Position numbers and translations under genes: made by a program. Positions 21,253 through 31,677 of a DNA stretch of 64,000 bases are shown here, one piece after another; position 1 is the stretch's first letter, and the number at the start of each line of letters is the position of its first letter. Origin of the DNA: Tetrapyrgos nigripes (Eukaryota > Basidiomycota > Agaricomycetes > Agaricales > Campanellaceae); NCBI GenBank assembly GCA_013368315.1, contig JAACJM010000055.1, positions 310,001 through 374,000 on the forward strand, given 5' to 3'. The notes below the pieces were generated by a model. The model was not told where the DNA came from and ran no database searches. It saw nothing but the letters and a program-made list of their open reading frames with translations.

Positions 21253-21876
21253 TTAACAACCAATTAGAAGGAACTCACCTCGTTGCAAAGGGTTTTCATC
21301 ATCCCGTCCTCTTGACACAACTCGAACAGCAGGCTGAGAGCATGCGTTCAGTGGGCCCGTCTCCAGTCCAACATGTTGACCATGACGCTGCTGAATATTT
21401 CCATTTCCATCTTGCCCAAAATGAATGGTTACTTCGGTGTTCGCAGCAAAAGTGATGTTTGAAAGTGAGATGTTGTAGTTGTAGGCAACACTGCTACGAC
21501 TACGACTGTCATTGACATCACCACCAACGCTCCTCAGTGAAGAGCCATGGAATTCCGAGTGACGTGAGTGGTTGAACATCTGGATGGACATTTGAGTCGT
21601 GCGCGTTACTGTCTCGATAGGATTGGCGGCACTGACAGTATTGAAGGCAGCCTCAGAGTCAGCTGGAGCAGAGTCGACAGGCGTCGCATTGGCACTGGTA
21701 TTAGCAGGTCCTGAACAGTGAACACCATTGGGTGAGTAAGTTTAAATGCGGAGCGGCATGGCAACAGTGCTGAATCAAGACAGACCTGCTCTTCGCTGAC
21801 GACGCCGCCGAGCACCAGAAGGTGCAAAAGTCTCTACAGATGCTGCAGGGAGGTTGGAAGACGTAGGAGAAGGCAT
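21253..21876 (-). CDS. Small gene resembling an NLR-type N-terminus
   Basis: Exon 1 is 21786-21876 (MPSPTSSNLPAASVETF...) with an Arg-rich RRRRQRR stretch. A 75-nt intron follows, then exon 2 from 21710 down. The peptide MFNHSRHSEFHGSSLRSVGG resembles the MFxxSxxFxIxGGxFxxVxGD start common in mushroom NACHT/NLR-like and related proteins. Reading through gives a stop at 21253; a consensus donor (GTGAGT, exon end 21279) suggests a further exon, but no NACHT domain is visible downstream. It may be a truncated relic or a stand-alone N-terminal protein. Family link from memory of the motif, not a search. Confidence 0.45.
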
Positions 21877-22732
21877 CGATGCCACGCTTCTAATATAATG
21901 TGTTGAAAAAATCAGCAGAGCACCCAGTCAAGATTTGGCCAAACGGATGCGAAAAGGACACCTACGAGGCTAAGTATACGAGGTTGAAAGGACTCTCAGG
22001 AGCAGTTCGAAGGGGCAGCTCGTTGGTGCAACGAGGTAGAAAGAAGAGTTAACAGTAGTTGGCGTCTAAGGCGACCGTCAGCACCAAACTGGCGCTTCTG
22101 TAGTGAATTGCGCTGGCAGTGGCATTCCCACCAAACCCTATATGGCCAGATATTTTTGAGCTCGATGCTGTCACTGTGTTGTATGCGAAAACAAAATCGC
22201 CAAAGGGGTTAGACCGGATGACGGTCAAAAGCAAATACTCTGAGTAACATGACTCGTATGTTTTTGCAGTCGTTGCACTTCTCCTATCCCTCTCGTTCAT
22301 TTCCTGTCCTGCTCTTTCCACAACACCTCCCAAAAAAACCCATCGTTGAAGTCCAACGCCAAGCTAGCACGCATGCGTACATCCTAGGCGTCTATCTCTC
22401 ATTCACAGAATTACACAAAGAGTTCGGATACGCTATAGGTTACCCAGGCAACCTCAATCGTCTGCTCTAGTACCAGTCGACAAAGTGCAAATTAGATTCC
22501 GTAAGTACTTATCCTTGATCTATCGACCAACGATCGTCGGTCCCATCTTCCCTCTTTAAGACAGACAATGCCAACAACCGTTCAAAGCCTCGATCGCATT
22601 CGGAGGAGAATTAGAGTTTATCGTGACATGAGGGGATCAAATAAATCGGCACTAAATAAATCAGCACTGTAGAATTGAATCGAGTTCCAATAATACTTCA
22701 GAATTAAGAAAAACTGTTTTAAAAGCTCAACG
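21877..22732. other. Intergenic with an orphan module
   Basis: No supported gene. CGATCGTCGG at 22531-22540, in the same context as the tRNA-linked modules (CGACCAACGATCG, TCCCATCTTCCCTC), has no tRNA after it. The frame 22049-22333 on the minus strand has no recognisable content. Confidence 0.45.
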
Positions 22733-25340
22733 CTATCTACAAGATGCATCAGTACTACTTGACAATGAATATTGCTGAGGAGCCCATGAAGATGGAAGAG
22801 AGTTTCTGCGTACGCAACGTACATATCTATCCCTGTCCCTGTCCTCCCTGTCCCTGTCCCTGTCCCCCGGACCTCGTGTTAAACTAGCATCATAACAATA
22901 GCAATGATTCAACGGAAGTTCAGTGAAAGAAGCTGGGCTGAATATGGACTCTTCATCTGAAAAACAGTCAGATTCAGAGTCACTCGCAGACCCAGCCAGG
23001 ATCGTTTGGACTTCGGCCTCTTCTCTTTTGTTGAGCCTCTTACTACGGATCTTGATATGATCCAGGGCACCTACAGTCCCCAAACAATCAGTAGTATGAA
23101 ACTTGAGTGAAGAGCTAGTGATTTGTGATGTGTATTCGTATTTTTCTGTCTCCGATTCGGATTCCAATTCCTCTAGACAAAGGTCGGAGAAATCTGGAAA
23201 ATGGCTTGGTGTGAGAAGATTGCTTGGTAATTAATAAGATGAAATCAAATCTACTCACCCCCTCTGGAATAATTTGGATTCCATATGAATGCTGGTAGTC
23301 CTTGTTCCAGGCTGTAAGTATTGGAATGTGGGTCATGTCCAAGACTTTTCTGGTAGTCCTGAATAGCTAGGGATAAGGGTGGATGAAAAACACATTGATC
23401 CACAACCACTTCTAGCTCCAATCCAGGAAGCCCAAGAAGTTTCCCAGTTGTGCATGAAATTCTTTCAGAACCCAAGTCATCAAAAGACCAGTAAGGAGAT
23501 TGTTGCTTGGTGAAAAATGTTGGCTGTGTCACTCCTTGCACCTGCTGAGGGGGTGGAAGGAAGAGAAAGACATTGCCCTGTGGCAGAAAATCAACAGTGT
23601 CTGGGGAGTAATCTGTTTCAAGGTCAAAGTAGCAGATTATCTGCTCAACAAAATCTGCCAAAGGTTGAGTTAATGAATACTTTGACATAATTTCCACTAA
23701 GAAGCACATACAGAAGTCTTCATAGTCAGAAGGATCCACTCCCATCTGCTCAAAGATATATGTTGCTTGTGCTAGCCAGGCAGATCTTATTTTGGTATCT
23801 ATAAGAAAATCCCATCCAAAGTACTCGCGTGTATTGATGTTTCGAGCATCTTTGTAAGAGAATCTGAACTATTGTAAGAAGGATGCCAGAAGAAGCTGAA
23901 GGGATAGCTTGCCGAGTCCAACCGTCATCCAGCACATCATGTTGATGGTAATAACTAAATGGGGAACGATAGTAAAAGTATCCCGCTCCACTGGGAATTG
24001 GGATGCAGCCAAGTGGCTCTGGTGAGCACTTCCAGTATAGGGCTGCTAAGGATATCATTGAGGTGTTGTGGGGCTTGAATTTGTAATCCTGGCGAAAGGC
24101 CATGCGAGAGAGAAAATCATGAAAATTCTTTCCTTTGCCCTGCTTCAGCAGAAGCTGGTCGATATAGGCAATGATTTCTTCGGAGGTCCGAAGGTGAGGT
24201 AGAAATATATCAGCGGTAACACTATCTCCTGGCACCGGTTCCCATGTGTAGTAGAACCAGAGCTGAGGAACATTGAAATCATCCTGAATGTTGGGCCCAT
24301 AGCATAATGCCCCATTTGAAGGGTAGAGCCACACAGATGAATATGGTACACCCCTGTATTTGTATTTCTCGGCTATCTGCATTTCAGCAAGAAAAACATA
24401 CACTTCAATGAAGCAACTCACCACTGCGCGGATCAAGGGATTTTAATCTTATTTCTTTCAATCCTTGTTTTCCAGTTTGCTGGATCAATGACAATGTCCC
24501 CTCGGTATTAGTTACAGTTCGAAAATCGAGGACTGATAGGGGCACACCAAGCGATGTAATAGATAACAGCGAACGATAGGTGGAGCTGAGTTGAATACTT
24601 CATGGATTGGCAAGTGGTCTGTTACTTAGAGATTAGTGTCTCAGAAATTAAGAATCAGAAAAGAAATGGAACCTTCATAGTGAAATATCAATGATGGAGA
24701 TTGTTTTGACCGAGTGAAAGCATACAACTGCAGAGTGCTTGTTTCACTTTAAATGCAGAAATCAGTATTGCAGTGAATCATGAGATAGGCAATACAGTTT
24801 CACCGGATCTGAGAAAATCTTTGGAGATCTCTGAACCATTTCTGGTGTCCTAGTAATCAGTATATGAAGCCACCGTGTATAATCACGAAGGTTACCTTAG
24901 CCGCGCTCTTTCCCTCGTATGAAATGGCAATGAATTTTCTATCTGAGACCTTTTTGGGCGCCAGCGTGATGACTTGTATCTTCAACCCCTGATTTCTACG
25001 GCGGCGCACTGTCCCAGTGGGATACCGGTCCTTGATATCCTTGATAGGGTTACTGATTGAATGTAATATGAACATATCACCTCTGCGATATTCCTCGAAC
25101 TGCAAGATTTGAGGTCAATGGCTTTATCGAACCAAATTCCACAGCCAAGCTCACATCCTCCAATATCGATCGCAGACGAAGCCGTTTCTCTCGTGATCCT
25201 GCGTCCGACTCCTCCCACTCAGTCTCATCTTCAGCGCTACGTTTTCCCGTATAATTCTTCCGCACGATAGTACCGTAATTTTGAACAACAATGCTGGATT
25301 CAGAAATGGAGACGTTCTGAGCTTGGTGAAAAAGCTCCAT
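22733..25340 (-). pseudogene. Agaricomycete multi-exon gene of unknown function, frameshifted
   Basis: Starts MELFHQAQNVSISESSIVVQ at 25340. A 63-nt intron joins RSILED to FEEYRRGDMFILHS. Later exons carry KIQVITLAPKKVSDRKFIAI (about 24960), SLIQQTGKQGLKEIRLKSLD (about 24470), YKYRGVPYSSVWLYPSNGAL (about 24330), FSYKDARNINTREYFGWDFL (about 23830), then an acidic C-terminus with an RD-dipeptide run (GDRDRDRED, about 22850). A single extra base at about 23863 separates the IVQ frame from the FSYKDARN frame, so this copy is probably broken unless it is a sequencing error. The block order matches a paralogous family I recall from mushroom genomes; no biochemical role is known to me. Confidence 0.6.
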
Positions 25341-25460
25341 ATCTGAAGTGACTACAGTGCGATGTTGGAAGAGAAGAGGTTCGAGGAAAGAAAGGAGGGC
25401 AGTGTCTCTAAATCCACAGCGATTGTTATAACCATCTAAAATTATATTGCGGCGACTCAT

Positions 25461-25945
25461 CAGTATTTTGACAGATTACTAGTGGACTGGTCCACTGGTG
25501 CTGCAAGCCAACTGACTGGTGGAAATTTTATTCACCTCTGTTTGGGTACTTAACAGCACTTGTAGAGTACGAGATGTAAGTAGAAACTACCTATGATATC
25601 ACCGTAGCTATCGCAAACAGGTGGCGCAATAATTATTAAGTAGCGGCGGCTACGCGTCGGCCGGTCGTCGGGGGCGTCGGGAGGTGCCGAACGCTGTCCC
25701 TGACAACGATGAGAACATTAGCCGGTGTCGGAAATGACTTTCGGATCATTACTGACCATGTGCTCACCTTTGGCAATGTTGCTGGGCCCTTCCTCGACAA
25801 TGATGATGCCCAAACGACGTCGACAAGCACTCAACTGGTGGAGAAAAATACTTGTCTGGTGGAAATGGGGGGTCTACTGGTTTCAACTGGTGCTCTGCCA
25901 AATTTTGGCCCTACCAGTTGAAACCAGTAATCTGTCAAAATACTG
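25461..25945. mobile_element. 485-bp inverted-repeat element (MITE-like), copy 1
   Basis: Termini CAGTATTTTGACAGATTACT and its exact inverse. AT flanks both sides (25459-25460 and 25946-25947), so it is either an AT target duplication or part of a longer terminus. ACTGGT motifs are enriched near both ends. The interior holds short frames only. It lies 120 bp before the start of the gene at 25340. A relative is at 40907-41231. Confidence 0.75.
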
Positions 25946-25948
25946 ATG

Positions 25949-26806
25949 GATGCCTGCAGAAGATCATTGTTAACTGCAAGTGACCTCATCGATGGTTTCC
26001 TGGAGAACCCGTTGATGGATAGTTTGAAGGTTGGGAGGGATCTTCATTGTACAGGCTCTGAGTTATTCGGAGTGTTTCAGAGTATAGACTCAGACTGATA
26101 CAGGAAGAAATCCCGGAGTTTAATGAAAAATTCGAAGGCGCCAAGCATCACAGTTCCCATCATTCCCGCCGCAGCTGCTCATGCGTTTCTCGTAGATCAT
26201 AACGCAGAATCAGACGAGTGACTTCTGAGGCCTGAGGGTTGACAATGTCAATGTATCGCCAATGACCGTTCAATTGCACTCGGAGGATTGGACTCGGTTC
26301 TCAGTTTATGAGGTCTGAGGTGATCCCAGTTGAAGGATTTGTCGACAGAGTCCCCGTTAAACAGTCCACTGTGTCGGGGAGCAAGACTGGAACTGGTTCA
26401 CCGGCCCATTCGGGGTTTGGTGCCTCGGGAACGGAACGGTAGAGCGTTGGTCGTCGGTGCGTAGGTAGTGAAGAAATCAAGATCGAAGGCGTAAAACGGG
26501 TAGACTAGCATAGAAGGAGTAGACCCAAACGATCTAGATGCGGGGAATTGGAAATTGGACGATGGTATTTCCAATCTCACCTACAACTGAGACACGATCG
26601 ATCGATCAACGATATCGATCGTCGGGCACCCTCATCTTCTTCTCCTCCCGTCCTTCCTTCCTGTTTTTCCTCTCCTCTACCTTCTCATACCTCGAGCTCC
26701 TCCTTCATAATCCTAATCCTAATCCTTCAAGATTCAAGCCTCATGTCGTCAAACCTGAACTGTATGATACGGTTTGATACCAGGTACACATCACTTAGTT
26801 TAACAT
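25949..26806. other. Intergenic with a tRNA-linked module
   Basis: No supported gene. At 26530-26625 the tRNA-linked unit appears as GGAATTGGAAATTGG, CGATCGATCGATCAACG and CGATCGTCGG (26616-26625), then CTCCTCCCGTCCTTCCTTCC. A tRNA-Asp pseudogene follows 180-190 bp later. Confidence 0.5.
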
Positions 26807-26915
26807 CTCCCTGGTAGTATGTATATCAGTTTAGTACACACGCTTGTAATTTGAATTGATATCTATCTATCTATCCAACATTGACGCGCGAAAGCTGGGT
26901 TCGACTCCCAGCCTG
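26807..26915 (+). pseudogene. tRNA-Asp pseudogene
   Basis: Begins TCCCTGGTAGTATGTATATC with a 4-bp duplication in the D arm, an altered anticodon loop (CTTGTAA) and an intron with TATC repeats. The 3' anticodon strand and T arm are intact, but the acceptor 3' strand is lost (CCCAGCCTGCTTG). Confidence 0.8.
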
Positions 26916-26968
26916 CTTGACGCAGATTGTTTACAAAAAAAAAGGAGTAAGTCTATCACCCAGGATAA

Positions 26969-27040
26969 TGACCACCGCAGGGGTCGAACCTGCAATCTCC
27001 TGATTCGTAGTCAGACGCGATGCCATTTCGCCAGGCGGCC
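26969..27040 (-). tRNA. tRNA-Arg(ACG), intronless
   Basis: Minus strand GGCCGCCTGGCGAAATGGC onward: acceptor GGCCGCC/GGTGGTC, anticodon stem TCTGA/TCAGG with loop CTACGAA, anticodon ACG; T arm TGCAGG-TTCGACC-CCTGC; discriminator A. A run of Ts on the minus strand (26934-26944) can terminate transcription. The module CCGACGATCGATCGATCGG (27118-27136) lies upstream in the same orientation. Confidence 0.92.
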
Positions 27041-27117
27041 ATACCAATTTTTGGGAATGAATCCACAATTCAGAAGCAAAGAGGGAAGATAGGAACGGCG
27101 GGAGAGAGGGAACTGAG

Positions 27118-27136
27118 CCGACGATCGATCGATCGG
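27118..27136 (-). promoter_or_regulatory. tRNA-linked CGATCGTCGG module upstream of tRNA-Arg
   Basis: Minus-oriented core CGATCGATCGATCGTCGG, preceded by ATTTCCAATTTC and followed by TTCCCTCTCTCCCGCC, 78 bp upstream of the tRNA-Arg. The same unit sits before tRNA-Asp genes, so it is linked to tRNA loci rather than to one isoacceptor. Confidence 0.5.
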
Positions 27137-27169
27137 ACGACAATACATGAAATTGGAAATACGGACGGA

Positions 27170-28728
27170 CTCGACGAGTCTTCGGTTCTGTAGTCTACAG
27201 CGCAGGTTGATATAAACCAGATTGTTGAACCTGACAGATGAGAGCTAGCTCTCAATTAAGGGGAAATTCAAGTGAGAAGCAATAAAGTAGCACTAGTAAT
27301 AGGTACATAGCACAGATTTCCTATATGGAGCCTAGGTGAAATCCTTTGGAACACTTCATTGATGGAACAACGCTTCCGGCTGGTTGTGTCGTTGGGGATA
27401 TTTTGAACTACTACTACATCACCAAATAGGGTCATGTGCTGGCAGGCTTGTCGGGCTTTTCGCGGCTTTTTGGCTTGTCGCGACGATTTTTGCACTAAAA
27501 ATGGTATTTCTCGGTGCGTCCCCTGCACTCACTATGTCGAGTTAGTACTTTCAAAGGCTTCCTTACGATATAAAAAAGTGTTTTGAAGAAATGAGAGGTG
27601 GATTCATCGATTGCATAAAGCGCTGTGCTTGCCGAACTTTTGAGCTTGCGGGAAAATTGACGTGGCTGGTCACTGGCGAGCTTGTTTCAGCTTTTTCGCT
27701 TGTGCAAGCGCCCACAAGCGGCCGGTTTCCTGATGTAATTTAAACCCTACAATTATCAAAAAATCCCCTCTCTCTTTCGTTGCACCTCCAGCTTCACGAC
27801 GTTCTGGCAGTATACTGACTCTGGCCCTAATCCTGGAGGTTAGGACGTGTTTAATGGTGATGCCAGCGAGTCTGGGAAGGTGATCGTGTAGTACTAAGAA
27901 AACGTCGATCTTCTGTGTACCAGGATGGCGAAGGGGTCCTGAGATTTTATTGACGAGGCGAGTATTAGTTTGTCGATGATTCGGAGGCATAAATAATCCA
28001 AATGTTGACTGAACTTTGTACTATATCGAGCGAGGAGCAGAAGGGCGCGGCTTTCGGCTTTCTCCGAAACCCGTTGCGTGTCCTTCCATATCTGGATCTT
28101 TTGTTCTTTCTTAACAACGACCACGAGGCTATCATCAATTTTAGCAAGATGATGGACCCACAAACGTCAAGACAATTATATTCTATACCCATTCTCATCT
28201 CAAGGACATCGAATACATTCAGAAAACAACAAAACGGCGGGTCTTTATTGTCGGCAGCTTTGACGACAGACGATTCACTAGTGATATGTTTGGCGGCAGG
28301 TAAGTGTTGGATACCTTACGGAAAGGCTGTGTTTGTCTTTTCTTTTGGACTAGATATTGTACAGAATGTGTTGTCAAGTGCATGTTCGATTGAATACATC
28401 CCGACGGAGAGTATGCAAAGGCTAATTGTTCGTAAGTAGAGGTCTCCCGACGTCGTTGTACTTCGTTTCACGCCTTGTTCGTCTTGTTATATCCGTCGCT
28501 ATCGACGAGGCTCATTCAACTTCAACTCTTGTTCTTTTTGTTGAGAGATATTAATGTCCAATGGCAAAGTGCTGGTATAATAATCGCGATGCTTTGGCCT
28601 GTGGATCAGCAAGCTCCCTCGAGACGCTTTGACCGAACGAAGTTCGACATAACATTTACTACTTCTTTCTCAAACTGTCTCCACGTTCTCGATCAAGTCA
28701 CACTCTATACATTCGTCAATAACGACCG
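27170..28728. other. No confidently assigned gene
   Basis: Several overlapping 80-145 codon frames occur on both strands (for example 27268-27528 minus with GDVVVVQNIPNDTTSR, and 27894-28163 minus with SLVVVVKKEQKIQIWKD). None shows a domain or splice pattern I can defend. The minus-strand peptides are conserved-looking enough that a decayed gene is possible. Confidence 0.4.
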
Positions 28729-29631
28729 ATGGCTTATTGCGCGTACATTCAGTGTTCCGCTCCCAGTTCATCATCACATCTTTCATCGCATCCTTCATCG
28801 CATTCTTCGTGTTTTGGCTCTGGCTTCATTCAGGGACAAGCGCCCAATTACGGGTACCATTCCAATAATTCATCATCATCCTCTCTTCTCGATCCGATGA
28901 TGTCGTCGATGTGGACGTCCGTTCCACCAGATTTCTGTCAAAACAGAGTCAACAAGGAGTCTCTTGCCTCTCGGTTGAGGCAAGGACGATTACAAAATCT
29001 CCCAGGAGGGTTTCCGTTCCGGTATACGGTGGACCCTAGATCACCAAAATGCTGTTATGAGGGGGACAAAGGATATGGGAGAATATCTTTCGATTCATAC
29101 GAGTTTCGCGAGGACTTACGGAGCACTGGGGGCAACACAACGAGGATTTCATTTGCGGCACCGTGCTCGAGCTCGCACCACAGCTGCTCAAGGTGCAACT
29201 CCTCGGCGGAGAGAGCGACGCATGACTATTTTTCTTGGAGGATTTATCTTGAGGGTAGCGATCCAAGGCTTCGGCGTTCAGATCCTTCCTCTTACCGTAA
29301 TCCCGTTCCCGCTAACGTGAACGACGACCCACTTATCGCGGAAGTCCTCGTCTCCCCTACCGTGTTTCAAACTCGATACGGGAAGTTTATTCGGAGGGAT
29401 CCAAGAGTTATCCTGAATGCCCTAGCTACGTCGGTCGAGAGGAATCAGTCGGTGATAATATGTTTGGAGAGCCATAGCATTGGCAAAAGGAATTTGGCCA
29501 GGGAGACAGTGGATATGCTTGGAGGAAAATGGAAACCGTCTATTCCTGGGTCTGGGAAGGACAATATCGTGTATTTGGGAAGTGGGGTAGAGGGGGAATA
29601 CGAACTATTATATGTGACAACTGCGAAGTGA
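28729..29631 (+). CDS. Hypothetical protein, 300 aa
   Basis: An uninterrupted 300-codon frame, the longest in this part. The N-terminus is rich in Ser and His, followed by a mid-region SLASRLRQGRLQNLPGGFPF, another Ser/Cys-rich stretch, then a better-ordered C-terminal half (SPTVFQTRYGKFIRRDPRVI, SGKDNIVYLGSGVEGEYELL). No signal peptide, membrane segment or known motif. The start is uncertain because the upstream frame is open in part. I do not recognise a family. Confidence 0.45.
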   Translation: MAYCAYIQCSAPSSSSHLSSHPSSHSSCFGSGFIQGQAPNYGYHSNNSSSSSLLDPMMSSMWTSVPPDFCQNRVNKESLASRLRQGRLQNLPGGFPFRYTVDPRSPKCCYEGDKGYGRISFDSYEFREDLRSTGGNTTRISFAAPCSSSHHSCSRCNSSAERATHDYFSWRIYLEGSDPRLRRSDPSSYRNPVPANVNDDPLIAEVLVSPTVFQTRYGKFIRRDPRVILNALATSVERNQSVIICLESHSIGKRNLARETVDMLGGKWKPSIPGSGKDNIVYLGSGVEGEYELLYVTTAK

Positions 29632-30293
29632 AAGTTATTTGATACATTAGACAGCCAGAGTTTTTCGATACGAATCTGTAGATTATTTCGTTATAATACC
29701 TAGTCCTCTTTGATGCATCTCTGGTCTGAAAGACATAGTGATTCTAGCGTACGGGATCACATCAGTGCACCAAGTTCTGATACCCGTGATTGTACCCGAA
29801 GAATGAAGTTGAGGACGGATCAGAATCAAGAGAATCAACTATAGAGATAAATATGTGATTATACTCTCTTGTAGTGCTGGAGACCACTACTGTAGCGCTA
29901 GAGTAGTGGTCCGACTCCAACACTACGAGATAAGGAGAAGTACATAGCCACATCTAGCAGGCCGGTCAAGTCCGATTCACTTTTTAAAAAGGTTATTCAG
30001 TAGCTGAAGATCCATAAGACCAATCCCTTGTGCCGGCAGCCAAGCACAACTAATTGATTTTGAGCCAAGAAAAACCCGATGGCCACTTACACCCAACAGT
30101 GCCTCAGATCTATATCAATCTACTGGTATATATGCCACATACAGACAAGCTAAGGGCCTTTCGCTGTCAGACACCTCAACATCATACATCCAAATTCCGA
30201 AGCTCTTAGAAGCTTTCCTGGGATTGCGTTGCTTTCACCGGTGCACCAAGGACGAGTTTTTGCTTCTGAACTGACTGATCTTTTGGAAGGAGC
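29632..30293. other. Intergenic with a foldback
   Basis: No gene. At 29868-29940 CTCTTGTAGTGCTGGAG, ACCACTACT and AGTAGTGGT, CTCCAACACTACGAG form an imperfect hairpin of about 27 bp per arm. It may be a tiny foldback element or a structured RNA segment. Confidence 0.5.
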
Positions 30294-30859
30294 ATGAAAA
30301 CTCTTCCTCTTACTCTCGTCTTGTTACTGGCCATCTGCTGTCCTTCTCTGGGAATTTTAAATAATGTCACTCTGGAAGAAACAAGCTCTCAAATCGTTTA
30401 TGGTACTGGGCAGACCATTGGTAAGCAATAGTCTGTAATAGTTTTCTTTCTTGACTTATGGTCTCTATATTATCCAGGCTGGACCAAATATCAACATGGC
30501 ACTCTTTATCATAATAATAGCCATGCTCAATCTTCTGATCCTGCTGCTACTGCAACACTGACATTCAGAGGTACTTATTCACTCATCCAGGCTGTCTTCC
30601 CGAACATTCTAAAATTTTCCATAGGGATCGCAGTCTATCACTACTCATCATTCTGGTCTCACAACATGTCGACCACCCTTCAGCTCGATGGGCAAGAAAA
30701 GATCACCTTGGATCTCACTGACACATCGGAGTTCACCAGGACCGGGGGATTAAGACTACTAAACTTAGTGACATCGTGTGGAGTCAGACAGATTTACCTG
30801 ATGAGGAGCATACGCTTGTCATATCCTGCCCTACTGAATTGGTGGTTTGGCGTTGGTAG
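30294..30859 (+). pseudogene. Secreted/membrane protein of a mushroom family, frameshifted
   Basis: Exons 30294-30420, 30478-30570 and 30625-30859 with clean GT-AG introns. A signal peptide is visible (MKTLPLTLVLLLAICCPSLG), then NVTLEETSSQIVYGTG, GWTKYQHGTLYHNNS, and the block GIAVYHYSSFWS...QLDGQEKITLDLTD, typical of the secreted N-terminal part of a large basidiomycete family with a jelly-roll-like outer domain and a later membrane span. Near 30748 the frame changes: the expected continuation TTKLSDIVWSQTDLPDEEHT is in another frame and stops at 30857-30859. No membrane segment follows, so this is a frameshifted and probably truncated relic. Confidence 0.6.
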
Positions 30860-31677
30860 ATGCTATCGTGTAGGTGCCACATTCGTAGTTTTTCTTTTCC
30901 GGTGATAGCGATAGAGCTGATGTTTTGGACGTGAATGTAGGTATACAGAAAATAAAGCAGACGATCAACCAGTCTCTCCTTTGATGAATCATACAGTAAA
31001 GAGTCAGTAATTTGATTATGTGGAAGGAGGTGAGTTGTCGATTTAGCATTCCAACGAGTCTAGGGTGGCTCAGCATTTTTTTTTAGCTTGGGTTACTAAT
31101 TCCAGTGATCCAAATCTCTACAGCGGTGGCTCAACATCAACTCAACATTTCTTTAGCTTGGTCTAAAAAGTCAAGTGATCCGAATAAATGCTTGCGAGAA
31201 GTCCGGGTAAGTACGTGCCTCGCTCCCATTCCAAAGGCAGTCGTGGCTTGTACTTACGTGGATGGGAGCTGCCAGCTGGCAGCAGATACAGCTTGATCGG
31301 AGAAGGTAAGTGTTCTGTGTTCAAGATTGCCGCTATATACCATTGATAATGGCAAGGATAGAGTAACTACATCTGTAACTTCAAGGTAACTTCGAGCGTC
31401 TCAGGCTGCCGTCCTTGCTACTCCTTCTACTAGTACGCAGCTGCAACATTGCAAAAAGCAGATAAAATCATAAATCAAAGTACTAGTTAACAAACGAGCT
31501 CGGGCGAGACCGTACTAGACAAATTAAATTTACAGAGTACCTTTTACATACATACTTCAAGTTAAAGGAGGTGGGGGATAACCCGAATGATGCGTCGGTT
31601 GTGATGGCGGAGAATGCGAATATTCAATGATGAGTAGGAGGCGCAGGAGTGCTGGTAGGATGAGTGGGCCTACCAGA
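30860..31677. other. Intergenic, nothing recognised
   Basis: A/T-rich with an imperfect repeat around 31075-31165 (CAGCATTTTTTTTAGCTTGG and CAACATTTCTTTAGCTTGG, each followed by a TCCA/GTGATCC-type block). No gene, tRNA or module seen. Confidence 0.5.

Noticed and set aside
25341..25460. Start codon at 25460 for the minus-strand gene
   Set aside because: That ATG abuts the MITE terminus; the conserved family N-terminus begins at the ATG at 25340 (MELFHQAQN).
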